From: an uncultured Christensenellaceae bacterium | GTDB taxonomy: Bacteria; Bacillota; Clostridia; Christensenellales; Christensenellaceae | Reading direction: 5' to 3' | Assembly: GCA_934373295.1 (NCBI GenBank) | Contig: CAKROK010000038.1 | Location: forward strand, 1 to 20,632 | Length of the DNA: 20,632 bases | In this document: piece by piece, positions 15,260 to 20,632 of the stretch | Numbering within the stretch: the stretch's first letter is position 1 | How the letters are laid out: the number at the start of each line of letters is the position of its first letter | Program-made: the position numbers and the translations under genes | The notes under the pieces: model-generated | What the model was told of the DNA's origin: nothing | The model's database searches: none | What the model saw: only the letters and a program-made list of their open reading frames with translations

Positions 15260-16654
15260 TTAAAAATCCTCAAGAGGATCGCGCAGCTTGCTGTCCAGCT
15301 CCTCCTCGGTGTATTGCCTTTCGTTATTGGTGCTCTTTTGCGGCGAGCGGTGCTTTTCGTTTTCCTTTTTCGCCTCATCGAGCGTCTTTACGCCTATCGC
15401 CGCCCAGTTTTTGAGGATAGTCTCCGCGAGCTTTCTCGGGGAGGTCGCGCCGTATGCGAGCTTCGCGGCGAACATTATCACGTCCTCGCCCATGCCCTTT
15501 TGCAGGTATCTGTTCACCATGGCGATGTCCTTATCGCCGGGCGCTCCCGTTATGCCCATTTCTTTAAGCATATGCCGCGCGCGCTCCCTTGCCGCCTGCG
15601 CTCCGTCTATCATCGCGCGGATATCGTCCATGCGCACAGTTCCGCGCGACGCCCATCCGGAGAGTATCATGTCCACGTTTTTTAGCGAAGGATATCCGTC
15701 CATCATGGCGCGCTTTCCCGCGTATAGGATCGCATCCTCCGAAAAGCCCATGCTCAAAAAGCGCGTATACAGCCGGCGCATTTCCTCCGTGACCGTGCGC
15801 CTGGGCGTGCCTATGCTCTCCAAAAGGCGCTTTATGCGCTCGTCGTTAAGCTCGTTGTCCGTGAGCTTTTTGCTTATGGCGGCGGCGGTCGTGCGTCCTT
15901 CCTTATATAATCCGTCGATTATTCGGTCGAGGTATTTCATGGACGGGTTCTGCGCGGAGAGCATCGCGGGAAGAGCCGCGTATATCGCGTCGATATCCAT
16001 GCCGTATGCGTTCGTCCACTTGTCATACAACTTTTTTTCCTCTGCGGAGGCGTGCCGTCCGCGTATGCCCATGCGCAAAAGCAGCTCCTTTAGGTTCTGG
16101 CTGTCCGAGCGCTCGCTAAGCACGCGGTATTGCGCCAGCTCGATGGTGTCGATGCCCTCCTCTGCCCATTCCGCAGCCTTTTTTTGGATATAGCTCATGG
16201 ATACGCGGTTATTTGCGCGGCTGGTCAAAATACAATGCTCGACGAGTATATTCACGACGTTTACGCTCAGGCCGTATACGCTTGTACACTCCCTCAGCGC
16301 GGTATAATCCTTTGATGAGAGCAGCCTGTCCGAGAACAGTGCCTGCAATGTCGCGGCGTTTTCAGAGTCCGAATAGACCGTCTCGTCGACGTCCTCTTCC
16401 TCTGGCGGGAGGTAGATTATGTGCTCCGCGCCGCGCGACGCGATAAACCCGCGCTCCTTTAGATATTGAAGCGCATCGTCTATCGCCTCGATGGGCTCGC
16501 CCAGCTCCTCGCTCATCGCGGCTATCTCGCCGTCCTTTCGGAGTAAACCGTATATATAAAGCTTTAGGCACACCGGAGGCGCGCCTAAAAGTGCTTCCGC
16601 CACGCCGCGCGGCAGGCAGATCATGTCAAAAAATCCCTTATCAAAGCCTATCAA
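15260..16654 (-). CDS. DnaD/DnaB-domain replication initiation protein with tandem C-terminal repeats
   Basis: A 464-residue protein. The N-terminal 80 residues look like a winged helix (LKLYIYGLLRKDGEIAAMSEELG, then DALQYLKERGFI), as in DnaD. After it come four tandem helical units of about 70-80 residues (roughly 101-175, 190-258, 278-345 and 362-428), each ending in a Y/L-x-x-x-I-x-x-W/L helix such as YIQKKAAEWAEEG, YLDRIIDGLYKEG, NVDMILSGWASRG and LAETILKNWAAIG. This is the DnaB_2/DnaD C-terminal motif, which binds single-stranded DNA. One or two units are usual. The start is TTG at 16654 with GGAG 7 bases upstream, inside the end of the preceding gene; no ATG would retain the N-terminus. 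The role is primosome assembly together with the DnaI-like protein encoded 11 bases downstream. Confidence 0.87.
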   Translation of the reverse strand: MIGFDKGFFDMICLPRGVAEALLGAPPVCLKLYIYGLLRKDGEIAAMSEELGEPIEAIDDALQYLKERGFIASRGAEHIIYLPPEEEDVDETVYSDSENAATLQALFSDRLLSSKDYTALRECTSVYGLSVNVVNILVEHCILTSRANNRVSMSYIQKKAAEWAEEGIDTIELAQYRVLSERSDSQNLKELLLRMGIRGRHASAEEKKLYDKWTNAYGMDIDAIYAALPAMLSAQNPSMKYLDRIIDGLYKEGRTTAAAISKKLTDNELNDERIKRLLESIGTPRRTVTEEMRRLYTRFLSMGFSEDAILYAGKRAMMDGYPSLKNVDMILSGWASRGTVRMDDIRAMIDGAQAARERARHMLKEMGITGAPGDKDIAMVNRYLQKGMGEDVIMFAAKLAYGATSPRKLAETILKNWAAIGVKTLDEAKKENEKHRSPQKSTNNERQYTEEELDSKLRDPLEDF

Positions 16655-16668
16655 TTCGTTTCTCCGTA

Positions 16669-17571
16669 TCAGTAGTTGAGGAACTCCAAAAGAGAGGTAT
16701 TGAACATCTCGTACTTTTCCTCATGCGGGAAGTAGCCGCAGTTTCTGAACGACGCGGTATATCCCATCTGAGCGGAATGCAGATATCTCTTATAGTCCTC
16801 TGCGTTGGAGATGAGGTCATCCTCGCTCTTTACCATTAAAATGGGACGGCTGTAGCCCACCAGCTTTTCGACGATCTGCTCATCGTCAAAGGAGGAGACT
16901 ATGCTGCGCAAAGTGTTTTTAAGCTCGGGTTCATCGAACGGACGCGCAAATTCGTCCACCATCTTATCGGTTATGAGCGTCTTGTCGAAATAGCATTTTT
17001 CGAGATATCCCGCGACAAAGCTCCTCTTTGCGAAGCTGCCCGCGGCGAGGCCCGCCGTCATGCCGGAAAGCGCGCGCGCCTTGGGGAACGCGGTCTGGTT
17101 GAATGCGCCGGGGTGGATGAACGTAAGGCTGCGCACCAGCTCGGGGTCGTTTATCGCCATGTCCGCCGCATATGCGCATGCCTGACCGAACGCGACGATA
17201 TGTACGCGCAGAATGCCCATGTTGGCGAGGAAGGATTGCAGCGAAAGGGACATGTCCTCGATGGTATAGTCGATCTCCGGTCTGTCAGAATATCCGCAGC
17301 CCAAAAGATCGGGAACGACCACGCGGTAGCCCTTTGCGGCGATCTGCTCAAAATTGTTTCTGTAGGTATACAGCGACTGGCCTGGGCCGTGCAGCATGAG
17401 CACCGCCTCGTCGCCAGTTCCGCGCTCATAGTAGTGGATCTGCGCCTCGACCTGGTCGATCTCGGGATGACCCTCCTCATTTTCGCCGACAATCGTATTG
17501 AACATGACCTTCTGCTTCGCACCTAAGGACTCTCTGTTTATAATATCCTTTATTTTAACGGCCTTTATCAT
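16669..17571 (-). CDS. Alpha/beta-hydrolase-fold protein lacking the nucleophilic serine
   Basis: A 300-residue protein with the alpha/beta-hydrolase layout: VLMLHGPGQS (oxyanion-hole strand, about 57-66), VVVPDLLGCGYSDRP (84-98), a nucleophile-elbow position at 123-134, an acid in MVKSEDDLIS and a histidine in GYFPHEEKYEMF. In active members the elbow reads G-H-S-x-G; here it is VHIVAFGQAC, with glycine 129 where the serine should be. The domain otherwise looks intact, so it may be a non-enzymatic scaffold or regulator, or use another residue. The first 40 residues (up to HPEIDQ) precede the domain. The ATG at 17571 has GGAAGGTGA upstream. It is the first gene of an operon with DnaD-like and DnaI-like genes (14-base gap), an unusual partner set. 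Confidence 0.85.
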   Translation of the reverse strand: MIKAVKIKDIINRESLGAKQKVMFNTIVGENEEGHPEIDQVEAQIHYYERGTGDEAVLMLHGPGQSLYTYRNNFEQIAAKGYRVVVPDLLGCGYSDRPEIDYTIEDMSLSLQSFLANMGILRVHIVAFGQACAYAADMAINDPELVRSLTFIHPGAFNQTAFPKARALSGMTAGLAAGSFAKRSFVAGYLEKCYFDKTLITDKMVDEFARPFDEPELKNTLRSIVSSFDDEQIVEKLVGYSRPILMVKSEDDLISNAEDYKRYLHSAQMGYTASFRNCGYFPHEEKYEMFNTSLLEFLNY

Positions 17572-17616
17572 TTTTTTACTTCACCTTCCGTATAAGCTCA
17601 TTATTCTACAACCTAT

Positions 17617-17645
17617 ATTCTACAATATCTCACGCGGCGTTTCAA
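17617..17645 (-). promoter_or_regulatory. Promoter of the hydrolase-dnaD-dnaI operon
   Basis: On the minus strand TTGAAA (17645-17640) and TAGAAT (17622-17617) are 17 bases apart, about 45 bases before the first gene. Bases 17646-17749, between this and the tRNA-Arg promoter, show nothing further. Confidence 0.75.
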
Positions 17646-17749
17646 CAGCGATATTGCAAATTTTTTATTAATACTGCATCTCATAGCGCAATTTTTTGCC
17701 ATATGTGCCCCCTACGCACGCAAATAACCCATTCGGGGCAAAATAGACG

Positions 17750-17778
17750 TTGACAAATGCTCTTCACAAGGGTATAAT
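17750..17778 (+). promoter_or_regulatory. Promoter of tRNA-Arg
   Basis: Perfect consensus: TTGACA (17750-17755), 17-base spacer, TATAAT (17773-17778), ending 19 bases before the tRNA. Confidence 0.92.
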
Positions 17779-17797
17779 ACTGTTGTTAAAAAAAGAT

Positions 17798-17874
17798 GTG
17801 CCCGTAGCTCAGCTGGATAGAGTGTTTGACTACGAATCAAAAGGTCGCGGGTTCGAATCCCTCCGGGCACGCCA
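17798..17874 (+). tRNA. tRNA-Arg (anticodon ACG)
   Basis: A 77-base cloverleaf with acceptor GTGCCCG/CGGGCAC, D arm GCTCAGCTGGATAGAGT, anticodon stem TTTGA/TCAAA around CTACGAA (anticodon ACG, expected to be modified to ICG), T arm GGGTTCGAATCCC, discriminator G and encoded CCA at 17872-17874. Confidence 0.97.
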
Positions 17875-17999
17875 AAAATCGGTAAACCATGTCACTGGTT
17901 TACCGATTTTTACTTATTAACTCTTCACTTTTCACTCTTCACTAAAAAATCCCCCGATTTTTGGGAAGTAATAAGTAAAAGTGATGAGTGAAGAAGTGA
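17872..17999 (+). repeat. tRNA-tail repeat, copy C
   Basis: Same order as copies A and B: CCAAAAATCGG at the tRNA CCA, terminator hairpin, TTACTTATTAACTC, heptamer stretch, CCGATTTTTGG at 17954-17964, then AAGTAATAAGTAAAAGTGATGAGTGAAGAAGTGA ending the copy. The longer tail shared by A and B is absent here. Confidence 0.88.
17874..17911 (+). terminator. Intrinsic terminator of tRNA-Arg
   Basis: A perfect 16-bp stem (AAAAATCGGTAAACCA against TGGTTTACCGATTTTT) closes loop TGTCAC. The upper stem differs from copies A and B on both arms (ACCA/TGGT instead of ATCTC/GAGGT), keeping the pairing. Confidence 0.9.
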
Positions 18000-18143
18000 G
18001 ATTTATGCAGCTAAGAAAACAAACGAGTAACGCTTTTTTAAAGTGCAATTTTTGGTTGATTTTATGTGATATGATTATTCTAATTGCAAATGCATTTGAG
18101 AAAAATCGTCTTTCAGAATCCCTTTTCCCGATCCCTTTCTCTC

Positions 18144-18590
18144 TCACATCATCTCGTTAAGCATCCACGGCAGACAAATATCTTTTATATTGAGCCAGAA
18201 AAACGGGGCGGTTTTTTCGGCATAGGCGGTGTTTGAGAAAAGCTCGATTTCTGCGCCATCTATATTTTTAAGTATTTTATCGCCCGCAAATTCCCCCGAA
18301 ACGGCATACCATGCATTGTATGTAATAGTTTTGGCGGCGGCGTTTTCACTCCAGCTGTAAAGCTCCTCCGGTCTGTCTGTATCTATGCCGAATCGGTCTA
18401 AAAAGGCGAGTATATTCGGCTTTGTACGAATCGCCTTATAGTAATTTCGACAGGAGGGGCAATCGCACGGGGCGTTCGTATTCGCAAAGCCGTTCCTCGT
18501 GGATTCGATATCCACCCTCATGGTCGCGTTTTCCATGCTTATTTTGACAAATTTATTATCGTTTTTAGCTTGATCGTTCGTCAATTTCAT
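18144..18590 (-). CDS. Small Cys-motif protein, partner of the metzincin-like protein
   Basis: A 148-residue protein without signal peptide or membrane helix. Residues 42-50 read CDCPSCRNY, a compact CxCxxC motif able to bind a metal such as zinc. The rest includes LAFLDRFGIDTDRPEELY and a C-terminal FFWLNIKDICLPWMLNE. From memory, small uncharacterised Firmicutes proteins with a CxCxxCRNY motif followed by FLxxFGxDxxxPEEL exist, but I cannot name a family. Its start overlaps the end of the metzincin-like gene by four bases (ATGA) with GGGAGG upstream, so the two are co-translated. The pairing suggests an inhibitor, immunity or accessory role toward the protease; this is inference. No clear terminator follows. 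Confidence 0.78.
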   Translation of the reverse strand: MKLTNDQAKNDNKFVKISMENATMRVDIESTRNGFANTNAPCDCPSCRNYYKAIRTKPNILAFLDRFGIDTDRPEELYSWSENAAAKTITYNAWYAVSGEFAGDKILKNIDGAEIELFSNTAYAEKTAPFFWLNIKDICLPWMLNEMM

Positions 18591-19639
18591 ATTTCCTCCC
18601 TCAAAGCAGCGGATATCTCGCCCTTACCGTCCTTCTTTTGAAAGCGCTGGAGCTGACCGTCGCGATATGCGAGCAGCACCATCTCGATATCCTTAAACGT
18701 CACGGGCGCGTCCACGGAGCACATTATCATGTTGAACGTGTTGCCGCGTATTCTGTACATCTCGATGTCGGGATAGACCTCATTTACGCCCGGGCGCCCG
18801 TCGCCCGCCTCGGCGTACATGTCGTCCAGCCCCAGCACATGCCCGAACTCGTGCCGCATGAGGAACTTGCACTTTGGCACGCTCAAAAGGTCCTTTTCAT
18901 ATAGATTTATGTACTTCACGCCCTCCGGCCGCCACGACCTGCCTATGACCGCGGCGGACTGCCTGCGCGAACCGAGTATCTCCGCGCTCCTCTCGCCGCG
19001 CTTGCCCAGCTTTTTTAACACGCTGCCCACGCTGTCCGTCGTCTCGTCGTCCAGCACGTTTACTATGAGGCTGTTTTTGCGTCTTATCTCGCTCGTCACG
19101 CTTATCTCGACGCGCACGGGATAACCGCCGAACACGCGGTAATCCCCCTGCCACTGCTTTATGCCCTGTATCACCACTCTATCCGGCTTTTTTAAGTGCA
19201 TATCGCCAAGATTTCTCTGCACGACGTTCAGGCTTATTTTCAATACGCTTCGTTCGGCATCATGCGACAATTCCGCGCAGACGGGAATATTCTTCCTATT
19301 AAATATAATCGGCTTTCCCGAATAATCGCAAATTTCTCCCGATTTGACCGCATTTTTAAAATAATCCGCAGATAAACGGGCGCAAAGTGCATTTAAGGAT
19401 TTTCTCGCGCGGGACGAGCCGTATCGGCAGATGGCGTCGTAATAAAACCGCCGCGCCTGGGCAAAATCCCCCGATATTTCCGAAATATTTCCCGAAAAAA
19501 ACAGCTTATCCTCGCATGGGCGCATATCGCGCAAAAGCTCCTGCGCAGTGTTTATATCATTTATATTTATCGCTTCAGCTGTGCGTTCGATGCGCATCTC
19601 ATGCGTCAGCGCAATATCGGGCGTGTTCACGATGTCCAT
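18587..19639 (-). CDS. Cytosolic metzincin-like zinc metallopeptidase
   Basis: A 350-residue protein with no signal peptide. Residues 20-90 look like a TPR-like helical hairpin region (ININDINTAQELLRDM, then ISGDFAQARRFYYDAI). The C-terminal half holds the zinc motif HEFGHVLGLDD (H263, E264, H267, G270, D273), the HExxHxxGxxH/D signature of metzincins, and a likely Met-turn FNMIMCS (M306). The preceding stretch (QWQGDYRVFGGYPVRVEISV, then INLYE) resembles, from memory, metallopeptidase domains found at the C-termini of polymorphic bacterial toxins, here without a long N-terminal delivery region. The ATG at 19639 has GGAGG 8 bases upstream. The following gene overlaps by four bases. The substrate is unknown. 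A housekeeping processing protease is the main alternative to a toxin or defence role. Confidence 0.8.
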   Translation of the reverse strand: MDIVNTPDIALTHEMRIERTAEAININDINTAQELLRDMRPCEDKLFFSGNISEISGDFAQARRFYYDAICRYGSSRARKSLNALCARLSADYFKNAVKSGEICDYSGKPIIFNRKNIPVCAELSHDAERSVLKISLNVVQRNLGDMHLKKPDRVVIQGIKQWQGDYRVFGGYPVRVEISVTSEIRRKNSLIVNVLDDETTDSVGSVLKKLGKRGERSAEILGSRRQSAAVIGRSWRPEGVKYINLYEKDLLSVPKCKFLMRHEFGHVLGLDDMYAEAGDGRPGVNEVYPDIEMYRIRGNTFNMIMCSVDAPVTFKDIEMVLLAYRDGQLQRFQKKDGKGEISAALREEI

Positions 19640-19718
19640 ATATCCGTCCTCCGTTTATTTCCATGTTCTTAATCTACCATATTCGGGAATAAAATACCAT
19701 AGTCGTGCCGCAAACTGC

Positions 19719-19747
19719 TTGACAAAATCGATAAAATAAGGTAGTAT
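19719..19747 (+). promoter_or_regulatory. Promoter of the mntP transcript
   Basis: TTGACA (19719-19724) and TAGTAT (19742-19747) with a 17-base spacer, about 10 bases before the riboswitch. It lies back to back with the start of the metzincin gene, for which I found no convincing promoter. Confidence 0.85.
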
Positions 19748-19754
19748 TGACTGA

Positions 19755-19919
19755 AATAAGGGAGTAGTCGACGCCAAACGGCGTTACATTGCCAACATAT
19801 CGGTTAGATCATATCCTGGCTTTGTATTAAATGACGAGACTTATCTGTCGGCAGCAGAGGGTCTCTCTACGTCCCATGTTACCCTGCGTGCCGGCGAAAC
19901 GGTACGGAGGTTTTTTATT
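19755..19919 (+). promoter_or_regulatory. yybP-ykoY manganese riboswitch with terminator that includes the mntP Shine-Dalgarno
   Basis: The aptamer shows the family's flanking landmarks: AAGGGAGTAG at its 5' side (19758-19767) and GACGAGACTTAT at its 3' side (about 19833-19844). Between them are a GACGCC/GGCGTT hairpin and a second arm from GCCAAC to CTGGC. Downstream, CCTGCGTGCCG (19883-19893) pairs with CGGTACGGAGG (19900-19910) with one G-G mismatch, followed by six T residues (19911-19916). The 3' arm contains GGAGG, the mntP ribosome binding site, so this hairpin can both end transcription and hide the start. GAGAC (19836-19840) can pair with GTCTC (19861-19865). By family precedent Mn2+ binding turns mntP on. 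Confidence 0.85.
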
Positions 19920-20483
19920 ATGCAAATTTGGGAGCTTGTCGCAATAGCTATCGCGTTATCCATGGACGCTTTCGCCGTGTCCGTATGTAAGGGGCTTTCG
20001 GTAAAACAGGTCAAGCTGTCTCATGCCCTTACCGCAGGGCTTTATTTCGGCGGTTTTCAGGCGTTTATGCCACTGATAGGATATCTTCTCGGCTCGCAGT
20101 TTGAAAGTCTCATCACGAGCATCGACCACTGGATAGCGTTTGTGCTGTTAGGCATAATCGGCGTGAACATGATACGCGAGGCGCTCGGCAAGGAGGAGGA
20201 CGAGCTAAACGACTCGTTTGCCTTTAAGGTCATGCTGCCGCTCGCCGTCGCGACGAGCATCGACGCGCTCGCCGTGGGCGTGACGTTCGCGTTTTTGAAC
20301 GTGGATATCGTCCCCGCAGTGCTGCTCATAGGCGCAACGACGTTCACATTCTCCGCCGTGGGCGTGAAGATAGGCAGTCTGTTCGGCCTGCGCTTTAAGA
20401 AAAAGGCGGAGCTTTTGGGCGGAATAGTGCTCATACTCATCGGCGTGAAGATACTTTTGGAGCATCTCGGAGTGATAGGGTGA
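19920..20483 (+). CDS. mntP: Manganese efflux pump MntP
   Basis: A 187-residue membrane protein with six hydrophobic helices in two similar halves. Each half carries the signature acid: SMDAFAVSVCKG (D16) and TSIDALAVGVTF (D115), corresponding to residues required for Mn2+ export in E. coli MntP. The length is the family norm. The ATG at 19920 is 9 bases after GGAGG. The upstream riboswitch supports the assignment independently, because yybP-ykoY riboswitches commonly control mntP. It should protect the cell against excess cytosolic Mn2+. The gene is monocistronic as far as the window shows. Confidence 0.95.
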   Translation: MQIWELVAIAIALSMDAFAVSVCKGLSVKQVKLSHALTAGLYFGGFQAFMPLIGYLLGSQFESLITSIDHWIAFVLLGIIGVNMIREALGKEEDELNDSFAFKVMLPLAVATSIDALAVGVTFAFLNVDIVPAVLLIGATTFTFSAVGVKIGSLFGLRFKKKAELLGGIVLILIGVKILLEHLGVIG

Positions 20484-20632
20484 GGGAGTTTGTGCGCTTT
20501 ATTTTAAAAGAGTAAACATACATTGAGAGTAAAACAAAACAATTCGAGAAAGAACAGGGCTCCCGAAAAGGTGGTAGCGACAGTGAGCCGTCGCGAGGGC
20601 GTTTACAACTGAGCAGGCGAACCGAGCGTGCC
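20484..20632 (+). other. Unassigned sequence at the window edge
   Basis: No gene start is visible. From about 20560 the sequence turns GC-rich with purine-rich loops and at least one hairpin (GCGAC at 20577-20581 with GTCGC at 20590-20594). It looks like the beginning of a structured RNA or leader that is cut by the window end, but I do not recognise a family. Confidence 0.4.

Noticed and set aside
15288..16193. A 301-codon plus-strand frame opposite the DnaD-like gene
   Set aside because: Ser-rich, low-complexity translation mirroring the minus-strand gene; no start signals.
7725..17874. Prophage or integrative element attachment at the tRNA genes
   Set aside because: No integrase, no partial tRNA duplication and no phage genes between or beside the tRNAs; the tails are too short and present in three copies.

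Overview
The window looks like a chromosome segment of a Gram-positive Bacillota, most likely a Clostridia-type gut anaerobe. The evidence is a PyrR-attenuated pyr leader, DnaD-like and DnaI-like helicase-loading proteins in one operon, strong GGAGG ribosome binding sites, sigma-A promoters with 17-base spacers, several lipoprotein signal peptides, tRNA genes with encoded CCA, and a yybP-ykoY manganese riboswitch ahead of mntP. I cannot name a species. No integrase, transposase, CRISPR array or phage structural gene is visible.

Layout. 225-2369 (minus): pyrR and a uracil/xanthine permease behind one promoter and a PyrR-type attenuator. 2528-2913 (minus): an HU gene with its own promoter. 3146-3988 (plus): an unknown lipoprotein. 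4015-4328: a very palindromic non-coding island. 4432-6033 (plus): malQ with promoter and terminator. 6068-7600 (minus): a VanZ-domain membrane protein convergent with malQ; its terminator is followed by a stretch shared with the palindromic island. 7678-9440 (plus): tRNA-Leu(UAA), an EamA-type transporter and tRNA-Val(CAC). 9674-11796 (plus): a two-gene lipoprotein/membrane-protein locus carrying three separate inactivating lesions. 11782-14249 (minus): luxE-luxC fatty-acid-reductase genes with no luciferase genes in the window. 14271-17645 (minus): an operon of an alpha/beta-hydrolase-fold protein, a DnaD-like protein and a DnaI-like ATPase. 17750-17999 (plus): tRNA-Arg(ACG). 18144-19639 (minus): an apparently cytosolic metzincin-like protein and a small Cys-rich partner. 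19719-20483 (plus): mntP under a manganese riboswitch.

What stands out. Each of the three tRNA genes is followed, starting at its CCA, by a copy of the same element of about 126-129 bp. It holds a terminator hairpin whose stem shows compensatory changes between copies, a heptamer-rich stretch, and an exact reverse complement of the 11 bases that begin at the CCA. The palindromic island upstream of malQ and the vanZ terminator region share a conserved boundary sequence around different hairpins, suggesting a dispersed repeat family. Among protein genes the most interesting are the metzincin plus CxCxxC pair (possible toxin/immunity or processing module), the orphan luxEC operon, and the hydrolase-fold protein that lacks its nucleophilic serine and is co-transcribed with replication-initiation genes.

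All calls come from reading the sequence; no database search was possible.
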